Assembly: GCF_030811215.1 (NCBI RefSeq) | Contig: NZ_JAUSQM010000001.1 | Span: 3,720,001-3,784,000 of the forward strand | Length of the DNA: 64,000 nt | From: Nocardioides massiliensis | GTDB lineage: Bacteria > Actinomycetota > Actinomycetes > Propionibacteriales > Nocardioidaceae | Direction of reading: 5' to 3' | In this document: positions 44,811 to 52,107 of the stretch, piece after piece | Position numbering within the stretch: the first letter of the stretch is position 1 | Layout of the letters: every line of letters begins with the position of its first letter | The notes under the pieces: model-generated | Database searches by the model: none | Told to the model about the DNA's origin: nothing | What the model saw: only the letters and a program-made list of their open reading frames with translations | Program-made: the position numbers and the translations under genes

Positions 44811-45859
44811 GCACGCCCCCGGCGGGCGTCGACGACCTCACCCCACAGTGGCTCTCGGCCGCGCTCGACACCCGGGTCGACACGGTGGACGCCACCAGGA
44901 TCGGCACCGGCCAGATGGGCTCGTGCTTCCGCCTCCATCTCGACGGTCCCGAGATCGGCGGGCGCGTCCCCGCGACCGTCCTGGCCAAGCTTCCCGCCGA
45001 GGACCCCGCCTCCCGCGCGATGGTCGCGGGCACCTACCGCGGCGAGGTGCGCTTCTACGCCGAGGTCGCGCCGACCCTCGACATCCGGGTGCCGGGCTGC
45101 CATCACGCCACGGAGGTCGACGACGAGGGGCGGTTCGCGCTGCTGCTCGAGGACGTCGCCGGCGGTCGGGTCGGCGACCAGCTCGCCGGCTGCACGCCCG
45201 CGGAGGCGATCGCCGCCGCCGAGAACCTCGCCGGTCTGCACGGCCCGCGCTGGTGCGACCCGACGCTGGCGGAGATCGACGGGTACGCCGTGTCCGGCCC
45301 GGACGACGCGGCACTGATGGGCGAGTTCCTGCCGCCCGCCGTCGACACCTTCCTGCACCCGGAGACCGGCATCGGCGCACTCGTCAGCGACGAGGACGCG
45401 GCGACGCTGCGGGAGGCCTCCTCGCTGCTGCCCGGGTTCCTCCTCGCCCGCCCGGAGCGGTTCGCCGTGACCCACGGTGACTACCGCCTCGACAACCTGC
45501 TCTTCCTCCCCGACGGCACGTCGGTCGCGCTCGACTGGCAGACCGTCAACCTCGGCCTGCCCGCCCGCGACCTCGCGTTTCTCGTGACCACCGGTCTGCC
45601 GATCGAGGATCGTCGGGCCTGCGAGCGGGACGTGGTCGCGGCCTACCACGCGCGGCTGACGTCGTACGGCGTGGCGCAGGGTCTCGAGGAGTGCTGGGAC
45701 GACTACCGCTTCGCGGTCCTCACGGGGTTGCTCGTGGAGGTGTTCGGGTGCGCGTTCGGAGCCCGCACGGACCGCGGCGACCGGATGTTCGCCACCATGC
45801 TCGCGCGGACCTGCGCCGCGATCCGCGACCTGGACACGCTGGCGCTGGCGCAGGGCTAG
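44807..45859 (+). CDS. Aminoglycoside-phosphotransferase-fold protein (ACAD10/choline-kinase-like)
   Basis: A 350-residue kinase-fold protein. The ATP-binding Lys is in TVLAKLPAEDP, a Glu is in YRGEVRFYAEV, the catalytic loop is VTHGDYRLDNLLF (HGDxxxxN) and the metal Asp is in ALDWQTV. Such proteins often lie in steroid and fatty-acid degradation clusters, where they may phosphorylate a hydroxyacyl intermediate; antibiotic resistance is unlikely. ATGA overlap with the LLM gene; last of the operon. Its TAG shares CTAG with the convergent gene. Confidence 0.88.
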   Translation: MSTPPAGVDDLTPQWLSAALDTRVDTVDATRIGTGQMGSCFRLHLDGPEIGGRVPATVLAKLPAEDPASRAMVAGTYRGEVRFYAEVAPTLDIRVPGCHHATEVDDEGRFALLLEDVAGGRVGDQLAGCTPAEAIAAAENLAGLHGPRWCDPTLAEIDGYAVSGPDDAALMGEFLPPAVDTFLHPETGIGALVSDEDAATLREASSLLPGFLLARPERFAVTHGDYRLDNLLFLPDGTSVALDWQTVNLGLPARDLAFLVTTGLPIEDRRACERDVVAAYHARLTSYGVAQGLEECWDDYRFAVLTGLLVEVFGCAFGARTDRGDRMFATMLARTCAAIRDLDTLALAQG

Positions 45860-46182
45860 AGCCGGCTGAGCACGCGGATGGCGAGGATGACGAGGACCGT
45901 CATCAGCACCAGGCCGATCGGTGGCCCGGCCACGTCGACTGCCCCGCGGGCCCGCGTGAGCCGACGCGCGAGCCACCGCCCGACCGCGATCCCGACCATG
46001 GCGAGCGGCCCGAAGACGAGCAGCCAGAGCCACAGCTCGTCGCCGAGGGCGCGGAAGACAGTGTCGCGAGCCGTGCCCTCGTCGCGGGTCGACTCGATCG
46101 TGGCGAGCAGCATCGCGACGAGGAAGGCGCCGGCACACACGGCAGCCCACGTCACCGCGGCCAACCTGCGCACCGTCTCCAT
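45856..46182 (-). CDS. Small membrane protein, function unknown
   Basis: A 108-residue protein with three likely helices (AVTWAAVCAGAFLVAMLLATI, LWLWLLVFGPLAMVGIAVG and IGLVLMTVLVILAIRVL) and a positively charged loop RWLARRLTRARG. No recognised domain. The stop overlaps the convergent phosphotransferase stop within CTAG. The region from 46183 to 46325 upstream holds no other gene. Confidence 0.78.
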   Translation of the reverse strand: METVRRLAAVTWAAVCAGAFLVAMLLATIESTRDEGTARDTVFRALGDELWLWLLVFGPLAMVGIAVGRWLARRLTRARGAVDVAGPPIGLVLMTVLVILAIRVLSRL

Positions 46183-46233
46183 CCCGCCTCCCCTGTCGGG
46201 GGAAGTCTGTCAGGCCGCGGGTGGGGAGGCTAA

Positions 46234-46245
46234 GGACCAAGGTCC
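46234..46245. promoter_or_regulatory. DevR/DosR-like palindrome
   Basis: GGACC-AA-GGTCC, a perfect 12-bp palindrome with an outer C on one side, close to the core of the DevR box (GGGACTWWAGTCCC). It lies 80 bases upstream of the PPOX-family gene at 46326, a family often in hypoxia regulons. Confidence 0.5.
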
Positions 46246-46325
46246 CGCCGCGCACTCACCTCCTGCCCTGGCGCGTCACGACCACCCCGGCGACGATGGA
46301 GCTCCCCGACGAGAGGAGCGCGCTC

Positions 46326-46724
46326 ATGTCCCCCGCCCGCCACCTGGTCGACCTCGACACCGCGACCGCCGTGGAGCTGCTGGCCTCCGTGCCGGTCGGT
46401 CGGCTCGTCTGGAACGGCTCCGCCGGGCTGACCGCGATCCCCGTCAACCACGTCTGGCGCGACGGACGCGTCCTGGTCCGGACGACGGCCTACTCCACCA
46501 TCGCGCGCGAGTGTGACGACCAGCCCGTGGCGTTCGAGGTGGACGCACTCGACGAGGATCACCGGATCGGCTGGAGCGTGCTGGTCCGCGGTCGCGCCAG
46601 CATCGACTGGGACGCCGGTCCCGCCAGTGCGCCCACGGACCCGTGGCCGGACGGGCTGCGCCCGCTGGTGCTGGCGATCGACGTCGCCTCGCTCGACGGT
46701 CGTCGCCTGGTCGAGGCTGGTTGA
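46326..46724 (+). CDS. Pyridoxamine-5'-phosphate-oxidase-fold flavoprotein
   Basis: A 132-residue split-barrel protein of the PPOX-like type: ASVPVGRLVWNGSAGLTAIPVNHVWRDGRVLVRTTAYSTIA is typical of flavin- or F420-binding stress proteins. ATG 46326 is chosen for the GAGAGGAG just upstream; an ATG at 46297 is out of frame. A DevR-like palindrome upstream suggests control by oxygen or nitric oxide. Confidence 0.9.
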   Translation: MSPARHLVDLDTATAVELLASVPVGRLVWNGSAGLTAIPVNHVWRDGRVLVRTTAYSTIARECDDQPVAFEVDALDEDHRIGWSVLVRGRASIDWDAGPASAPTDPWPDGLRPLVLAIDVASLDGRRLVEAG

Positions 46725-46768
46725 CACAGTCGGCGGCTCCGGCGTCGGCGGGCGTAACATGCTCTGCC

Positions 46769-48313
46769 ATGTCCGCCGAGCAGCCAGTCGAGGCCTCCCG
46801 GGGCGCCTTCGCACACCGCCGGGTCTTCATCTTCGCCGCCATCGGCTCAGCCGTCGGGCTGGGCAACATCTGGCGCTTCCCGTACGTCGCCTACGACAAC
46901 GGCGGCGGCGCGTTCCTCATCCCCTACCTGGTCGCACTGCTTGCGGCCGGGCTGCCGTTCCTCATGCTCGACTACGCGATCGGGCACAAGTACCGGGGCT
47001 CCGCACCGCTGTCGTTCCGGCGGATGTCCGGCCGGGGCGCGGAGACGCTCGGATGGTGGCAGGTCGGCATCTGCGCGGTCATCGCGATCTACTACGCCGC
47101 GATCATCGCCTACGCCATCCGCTACGCGTTCTTCTCGCTGGACAACGCCTGGGGCGACGACCCGAACGCGTTCTTCTTCCAGGACTTCCTCGAGTCGACG
47201 ACCGGCTTCGGCTTCGACTTCGTGCCCGGCGTGCTGTGGCCGGTCGTCCTCGTCTGGCTGGTCGTCGTCGCGATCATGGTCGCCGGGGTCCAGAAGGGCA
47301 TCGGGCGCACGGCGCTCGTGTTCATCCCGGTGCTCGCGCTCGCGTTCGTCGCGCTCGTCGTCCAGGCGCTCTTCCTGCCCGGTGCGGCCGCCGGGCTCGA
47401 CGCGTTCTTCACGCCGGACTGGAGCGCGCTCACCGACGCAGCCGTGTGGGGGGCGGCCATCGGCCAGATCTTCTTCTCGCTCTCGGTCGGCTTCGGCATC
47501 ATGATCACCTACGCGTCGTACGTCGGCCGCAAGACCGACATGACCGGGTCCGGGCTCGTCGTCGGCACCGCCAACTCCTCCTTCGAGCTGCTCGCCGGCA
47601 TCGGTGTCTTCGCGGCGCTCGGGTTCATGGCCCAGGCCAACGGCGTCGCGATCGACGAGGTGGCCAGCAACGGCATCGGACTGGCGTTCATCGCCTTCCC
47701 GGCGATCATCTCCGAGGCGCCGGCCGGCGCTCTGATCGGCGTGCTCTTCTTCGGCTCGCTGGTCCTCGCCGGGCTCACCTCGCTGGTGAGCGTGATCGAG
47801 GTCGTGATCTCCGCGGTGCGCGACAAGCTCGACCTCAGCCGCACCAGCGCCGCGCTGGCCGTCGGCATCCCCGTCGCGGTCATCAGTGCCCTGCTCTTCG
47901 GCACCACGACCGGCCTGCCGATCCTCGACGCGATGGACCACTTCATCAACCGGTTCGGCATCTTGCTGGTCGCGGTCATCAGCATGCTCGTCGTCGCCTG
48001 GAAGATGCGCGCGCTGACCGACCTGCGCGGCCACCTCAACGCCACCGGATCGGTGCCCCTGGGCAGCTGGTGGTCGGCGTTGATCGCGGTGGTCATCCCG
48101 TTGGCGCTTGTCTATGTGCTCGTCGACGAGCTCTTGCTCGTGCTCGACAAGCCCTACGGCGACCTCCCGACCTGGCTGATCAACACCTTCGGGTGGGGCA
48201 CCGCCGGCCTCGTCGTCGTCGTCGCCATCGTCCTGGCACAGCTCCCCTGGAGCTCCCGCGTGCCTCTCGACGGCCCACCTACCGACACACCCGAGGAAGA
48301 GGTCTCCCGATGA
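46769..48313 (+). CDS. Sodium-dependent neurotransmitter:sodium symporter family (NSS) transporter
   Basis: A 514-residue transporter with 12 likely helices. TM1 has the family's sodium- and substrate-site motif IGSAVGLGNIWRFPYV, and TM6-like region FFSLSVGFGIMITYASYV with TM8 LAGLTSLVSVIEV are conserved. Partner gene is a MetS small subunit; the pair resembles the MetPS methionine/alanine importer of corynebacteria. Start ATG at 46769 (MSAEQPVEAS). Confidence 0.93.
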   Translation: MSAEQPVEASRGAFAHRRVFIFAAIGSAVGLGNIWRFPYVAYDNGGGAFLIPYLVALLAAGLPFLMLDYAIGHKYRGSAPLSFRRMSGRGAETLGWWQVGICAVIAIYYAAIIAYAIRYAFFSLDNAWGDDPNAFFFQDFLESTTGFGFDFVPGVLWPVVLVWLVVVAIMVAGVQKGIGRTALVFIPVLALAFVALVVQALFLPGAAAGLDAFFTPDWSALTDAAVWGAAIGQIFFSLSVGFGIMITYASYVGRKTDMTGSGLVVGTANSSFELLAGIGVFAALGFMAQANGVAIDEVASNGIGLAFIAFPAIISEAPAGALIGVLFFGSLVLAGLTSLVSVIEVVISAVRDKLDLSRTSAALAVGIPVAVISALLFGTTTGLPILDAMDHFINRFGILLVAVISMLVVAWKMRALTDLRGHLNATGSVPLGSWWSALIAVVIPLALVYVLVDELLLVLDKPYGDLPTWLINTFGWGTAGLVVVVAIVLAQLPWSSRVPLDGPPTDTPEEEVSR

Positions 48314-48414
48314 GCACCACCGCGATCGTGATGATGGTCGTCTCCATGCTCGTCCTGTGGGGCGGGCTCGGCCTGGCGATCCTCAACATCGTCCGCAGCG
48401 ACCGCCAGCAGTGA
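48310..48414 (+). CDS. metS: MetS-family NSS transporter small subunit
   Basis: A 34-residue single-helix protein (MSTTAIVMMVVSMLVLWGGL start, ending NIVRSDRQQ), overlapping the NSS gene stop by ATGA. MetS subunits are needed for activity of the large subunit in Corynebacterium. The GTGA overlap with cobT at its own end joins it to the cobalamin genes. Too short for routine detection. Confidence 0.88.
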   Translation: MSTTAIVMMVVSMLVLWGGLGLAILNIVRSDRQQ

Positions 48415-49454
48415 GCGTCTCGCCCTCGGCCGAGGTGCGAGCGGAGGCCGAGTCACGGCTCGCCGCCCTCGCCACTCCGCCCAGAGCGCTCGGGCGCCTC
48501 GGTGAGCTCGGCGTGCGGATGGCGACGCTCCAGGGCGTCGTCCCGCCGCGGCCCCTCGCCGACCCCCGGCTGGTGATCTTCGCCGGCGACCACGGCGTGG
48601 CCGCCCATGGGGTCTCGGCGTACCCGCCGGCGATCACCGGCGCGATGGTGCGCACCTTCCTCGCCGGTCGCGCCGGGGTCTCGGCGCTCGCCCGGGCCCA
48701 CGACGTCGCCGTACGCGTCCTCGACATCGGGGTCGACGACGACTTCGCCGACCTGGACGACGAGGTGCGCGCCGCGCTCCAGGCTCACAAGGTCCGCCGT
48801 TCCTGTGCCCCGTCGCACCTCGAGGATGCGCTCACCCTCGACGAGCTCGAGCAGTCGCTGGCCGCCGGGCGCGCGGTCGCCCGCGAGGAGATCGCCGCGG
48901 GCGCCGACCTGCTGATCAGTGGCGACATGGGGATCGGCAACACGACGCCCGCCGCGGCCCTGGTCGCGGTGTTGTGCGGTCTGCCCGTCGAGACGGTCGT
49001 GGGGCGCGGCACCGGTGTCGATGAGGCGGGCCTCGCCCACAAGCAGTCGGTCATCGAGACCGCGATCGCCCGGCTCGGCGACCGGGCGGACTCCCCGCGC
49101 GACGTCCTCGCCGCCCTGGGCAGTGCCGACCTCGCCGCGACCGTCGGCTTCGTGCAGGAGGCGGCGGCACATCGGGTGCCGGTGCTGCTCGACGGCGTGA
49201 TCAGCACGGCGTGCGCCCTCGCCGCCGAGCACCTGTCGCCGGGGTGCGCCCCATGGTTCCTCGCCGGCCACCTGTCCCCCGAGCCCGCGCACCTGCCGGC
49301 GCTGAAGTCGCTCGGGCTCGAGCCCCTGCTCGACCTTGGGATGCGCCTGGGCGAGGGCAGCGGCGCGGTGGCCGCGGTGCCGTTGGTGCGCAGCGCGATC
49401 GCGTTGTTGCGTGAGGTGGCGCTGCTCAGCGACCTGCTGCCGCCGGACGCCTGA
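48411..49454 (+). CDS. cobT: Nicotinate-nucleotide-dimethylbenzimidazole phosphoribosyltransferase
   Basis: A 347-residue CobT that makes alpha-ribazole phosphate, the lower ligand of cobalamin. Motifs: GRLGELGVRMATLQG, FAGDHGVAAHGVSAYP, ISGDMGIGNTTPAAAL and the late EPLLDLGMRLGEGSGA, which includes the catalytic Glu. GTG start overlaps the MetS stop. Followed by cobS six bases later. Confidence 0.96.
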   Translation: MSVSPSAEVRAEAESRLAALATPPRALGRLGELGVRMATLQGVVPPRPLADPRLVIFAGDHGVAAHGVSAYPPAITGAMVRTFLAGRAGVSALARAHDVAVRVLDIGVDDDFADLDDEVRAALQAHKVRRSCAPSHLEDALTLDELEQSLAAGRAVAREEIAAGADLLISGDMGIGNTTPAAALVAVLCGLPVETVVGRGTGVDEAGLAHKQSVIETAIARLGDRADSPRDVLAALGSADLAATVGFVQEAAAHRVPVLLDGVISTACALAAEHLSPGCAPWFLAGHLSPEPAHLPALKSLGLEPLLDLGMRLGEGSGAVAAVPLVRSAIALLREVALLSDLLPPDA

Positions 49455-49459
49455 TCGGC

Positions 49460-50230
49460 GTGGACGCCCTGCGCCTGGCCGTCGGGACGCTGACCGTGCT
49501 GCGGGTCCCGGCGCCGCGGGCGGTCGACGCTCGCACCTTCCGCGTCACCGCACTGCTCGCGCCGCTCGCGGTGGTCCCGCTGGGGCTGGCGGTCCTGGGG
49601 GTGGGTCTGCTGGGAGCCTGGCTGGGCGCGCCGGCGTACGTCGTCGCCGTGGTCGCGGTGGGCGTCCTCGCGCTGGGGACGCGCATCCTGCACCTGGACG
49701 GTCTCAGCGACACCGTCGACGGGCTGAGCGCCTCCTACGACCCGGAGTGCTCGCTCGCGGTGATGCGGGGAGGGACGGCGGGCCCGGCCGGCGTGGTCGC
49801 GCTGGTGCTGGTGCTCGGGCTCCAGATCGCTGCGCTCGCTCCCCTGCTGGTGACGACCGAGGGGGCGGTGGTGGCGGGGATCGCGGTGTGCGTCTCCCGC
49901 GGTGCACTGGCACTGTGCTGCCTGCCGGTGCTGCCGGCGGCGCGTCCCGACGGGCTGGGCGTCGGCTTCGCCGGGAGCGTCTCGGCGCTCCGGGCGGCGG
50001 TGCTGTGGCTCGCGCTGCTGGGGGTGTTGACCGGGGCTCTCGGCGCTCTCGGTCTCCCCTGGTGGCACGGGGTGGTCGCGGTGGCGATGTCACTGGTGGC
50101 GGCCGGGCTGCTGCTCGCGCGTGTGCGCCGGCGGTTCGGCGGCGTGACCGGGGACGTCTTCGGCGCCGCCATCGAGATCGTGCTCACGGTGCTGCTGGTC
50201 GTGCTGGTGGTGCTGGCCGGACTGCCCTGA
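49460..50230 (+). CDS. cobS: Adenosylcobinamide-GDP ribazoletransferase (cobalamin synthase)
   Basis: A 256-residue integral membrane enzyme that joins alpha-ribazole to adenosylcobinamide-GDP, the last step of cobalamin assembly. Motif HLDGLSDTVDGLSASYDPE is the metal-binding signature, followed by ALLVTTEG-type helices and the terminal GDVFGAAIEIVLT. GTG start. Coupled to cobT; cobU lies further right on the other strand. Confidence 0.95.
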   Translation: MDALRLAVGTLTVLRVPAPRAVDARTFRVTALLAPLAVVPLGLAVLGVGLLGAWLGAPAYVVAVVAVGVLALGTRILHLDGLSDTVDGLSASYDPECSLAVMRGGTAGPAGVVALVLVLGLQIAALAPLLVTTEGAVVAGIAVCVSRGALALCCLPVLPAARPDGLGVGFAGSVSALRAAVLWLALLGVLTGALGALGLPWWHGVVAVAMSLVAAGLLLARVRRRFGGVTGDVFGAAIEIVLTVLLVVLVVLAGLP

Positions 50231-50261
50231 ACTGGGCTGAACTGCGCCGAACGTGCCGTCT

Positions 50262-50291
50262 GGTCCGCCCCGACTCAGGTCGGGGCGGACC
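50262..50291. terminator. Bidirectional hairpin between cobS and the TasA-like gene
   Basis: A perfect 13-bp inverted repeat (GGTCCGCCCCGAC, loop TCAG, complement) 31 bases past the cobS stop and 26 bases past the stop of the convergent TasA-like gene. Very stable, no U-tract. Confidence 0.82.
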
Positions 50292-50317
50292 CCCGGCGGC
50301 AGGTGGTGCTCAGGGCG

Positions 50318-50872
50318 TCAGTCGCCCAGGTTCGGCAGGCCGACGGTGGCGCCGAAGGGCAGGGCCACGCCGGGGTTCTGGGTGGAGATCCAGGTGTAGC
50401 TGGCGGTGGCGGCCTTCTTCTCGTTCACGTTGCCGGCGTCGGCGGCGAAGGTGACCTTCCAGGTCACGGTGGTCGAGCCGGCCACGTCGACCGCGCCCAG
50501 GGGCAGGACCGCGGTGTCGGCCAGGTCGCCGAAGTTGCCGGAGTACAGCGGGGTGGCGTTGCCGGCCTGGGTGAGCTCGAGGGTGAGCGCGTCCTTGGTG
50601 AAGGTGTTGGTCGAGGCGCTCTCGCGCAGGGTCACGGTGGCGGGCAGGGTGCCGGTGTTGGTGAGCTTGACCGAGCCGGTGATGACGTCGCCGGGCTTGA
50701 TGTTGGTGAGGTCGAGCGTGGTGTTGTCCAGCGTGTGCTCGACGTGGCCGGAGGCGACCGAGGTGGTCGAGGCGGTGGTGGAGGTGAAGGTCGCACCCGA
50801 GCCGATGGCCACGGCGCCGGCGGCGAGCAGGGTGGCGAGGGGGACGAGGACCTTGCGGCGGGTGTTCGACAT
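50318..50872 (-). CDS. TasA/camelysin-like secreted protein with SipW-type signal peptide
   Basis: A 184-residue exported protein. The N-terminus is MSNTRRKVLVPLATLLAAGA, then a stretch GSGATFTSTTASTTSVASGH that matches the SipW-cognate signal class seen on TasA and camelysin. The mature part is a beta-sandwich-like protein (LTNIKPGDVITGSVKLTNTGTLPATVTL, DVAGSTTVTWKVTFAADAGN). Likely a surface fibre or biofilm matrix protein. AGGAGC precedes ATG 50872. It stands alone on the minus strand between cobS and cobU. Its promoter resembles that of the signal-peptidase gene at 54800. Confidence 0.85.
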   Translation of the reverse strand: MSNTRRKVLVPLATLLAAGAVAIGSGATFTSTTASTTSVASGHVEHTLDNTTLDLTNIKPGDVITGSVKLTNTGTLPATVTLRESASTNTFTKDALTLELTQAGNATPLYSGNFGDLADTAVLPLGAVDVAGSTTVTWKVTFAADAGNVNEKKAATASYTWISTQNPGVALPFGATVGLPNLGD

Positions 50873-50946
50873 CGGGTGCTCCTGAGGGGTTTTCGTGGGC
50901 CGCCGGGTGCGGCTTGTTGATGAGGACAACTCTGCTCGCCTCGACA

Positions 50947-50994
50947 CCACGAGATCCCCACGTCAGGTCCACATCGAGTCCACAGCTCCTCCAC
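50947..50994 (-). promoter_or_regulatory. Five GTGG repeats spaced 11 bp (TasA-like gene promoter)
   Basis: On the minus strand GTGG occurs at five places whose plus-strand starts are 50947, 50958, 50969, 50980 and 50991, exactly 11 bp apart. The 18 bases CGAGCAGAGTTGTCCTCA follow closer to the gene, and the ATG is about 75 bases past the last repeat. One-turn spacing fits direct-repeat binding by an OmpR-type regulator. Confidence 0.85.
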
Positions 50995-51022
50995 AACTCG
51001 GCAACATCTGCCGACGAACGAC

Positions 51023-51547
51023 TCAGAGCACCAACACGCGCCCCGCGACGACCAGGTGCACCTCGTCGCAGACGGCGGCGACGACCCGGTTCACGGTGCC
51101 GAGCGCGTCGCGGAACACCCGCCCCGAGCGGTGGGACGGGACCACGCCCCACCCGACCTCGTTGGTGACGACGACGACGTCGTCACGCTCGCGCAGCGCC
51201 CTGACGAGCCGATCGAGCGCGGTGTGGACGTGCACCTCGACCTTCTCGGTCGGCGCCTCCCACAAGTCCGCGTCGTCGACGAGCGCGGTCACCCAGGTGC
51301 CGAGGCAGTCGATGAGCACGGGGCCGGGCGCGGCATCCAGGACGCCGGCCAGGTCGGCGGTCTCGTGGGTGGTCCAGGACGCCGGGCGTCGCGCCCGGTG
51401 TGCCGCCACCCGGGCGGTCCAGTCGGCGTCGTCGGCCGTCGGGGCCGGACCGGGGGCGACATAGGCGACCGCGACCCGGTCCGCCACCAGTCCCTCGGCG
51501 TGGTGCGACTTCCCGGACCTGACCCCACCGGTGACCAGAACCCTCAT
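51023..51547 (-). CDS. cobU: Bifunctional adenosylcobinamide kinase/guanylyltransferase
   Basis: A 174-residue P-loop enzyme that phosphorylates and then adds GMP to adenosylcobinamide before CobS acts. Walker A is GGVRSGKS, a further motif is VLIDCLGTWVTALV, and VVVVTNEVGWGVVPSHRSGRVFRD is the CobU signature. Shorter and more divergent in the middle than some homologues but with all motifs. ATG overlaps the RNA-ligase-like gene stop (ATGA). Confidence 0.93.
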   Translation of the reverse strand: MRVLVTGGVRSGKSHHAEGLVADRVAVAYVAPGPAPTADDADWTARVAAHRARRPASWTTHETADLAGVLDAAPGPVLIDCLGTWVTALVDDADLWEAPTEKVEVHVHTALDRLVRALRERDDVVVVTNEVGWGVVPSHRSGRVFRDALGTVNRVVAAVCDEVHLVVAGRVLVL

Positions 51548-52107
51548 CGGCGTACCCCCTCCAGCTGCCACCGGTGCAGGACCCGGCAGTCGTCGTTGGC
51601 CCACCATTGCAGGTCGAGGTGGGTGACCGGGTGGCGCAGGGGGAGCACGTCGCCCAGGTCCGCGCCGACGGACTCCGGGGTGATCCCGGGCGCACGCCGG
51701 TCCAGCGTCAGGTGCGGCGTGAGGTCGTCACCGAACTGTCCGCCGTAGGGCGGGTGGTCGGGGAACGCACGGTGCAGTGCCGCGGTCAGCTCGCGCAGGA
51801 GCGGCGCCGGCTCCGCACGCAGATGGATGACACCGTCGGGGAACTCCGCGACCACACCCAGCTCGAGCTCGAACGGCTCGATCTCGCCGAGCACCTCCGC
51901 GACCCGGGAGAGGTCGGCGGCCGTCGGTCGCGGGACCCAGGGTCCGAGCACGGTCACGTGCGCCTGCGCGAAGTCGGGGTCGGCCGACACGAAGCTGGCG
52001 TCGTAGTACGCGGTGCGGGCACGCACGAACTCCTCCACGGGCGCGAGCGGGACGGGGACGACGATGACCGAGTGGCCCGCGCTCCATGAGGCAGCGCTCC
52101 GGCTCAC
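51544..52107 (-). CDS. 2'-5' RNA ligase family protein (2H phosphoesterase)
   Basis: A 187-residue 2H phosphoesterase-fold protein with both HxT motifs, HVTVLGP (about residue 49) and HLTLDRR (about 139). Family members hydrolyse cyclic phosphodiesters. GTG start overlaps the MFS stop (GTGA). It is coupled to cobU downstream, which may be only positional. Confidence 0.88.
   Translation of the reverse strand: MSRSAASWSAGHSVIVVPVPLAPVEEFVRARTAYYDASFVSADPDFAQAHVTVLGPWVPRPTAADLSRVAEVLGEIEPFELELGVVAEFPDGVIHLRAEPAPLLRELTAALHRAFPDHPPYGGQFGDDLTPHLTLDRRAPGITPESVGADLGDVLPLRHPVTHLDLQWWANDDCRVLHRWQLEGVRR

Noticed and set aside
44807-45859. Aminoglycoside resistance gene
   Set aside because: The fold is shared, but it is the last gene of a catabolic operon and lacks any resistance context; ACAD10-like kinases fit better.
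50943-51000. GTGG array as a CRISPR or short tandem repeat
   Set aside because: Only four bases are kept per 11-bp unit and the array lies just upstream of a gene, with a matching array at another promoter; it is a regulatory array, not a CRISPR.
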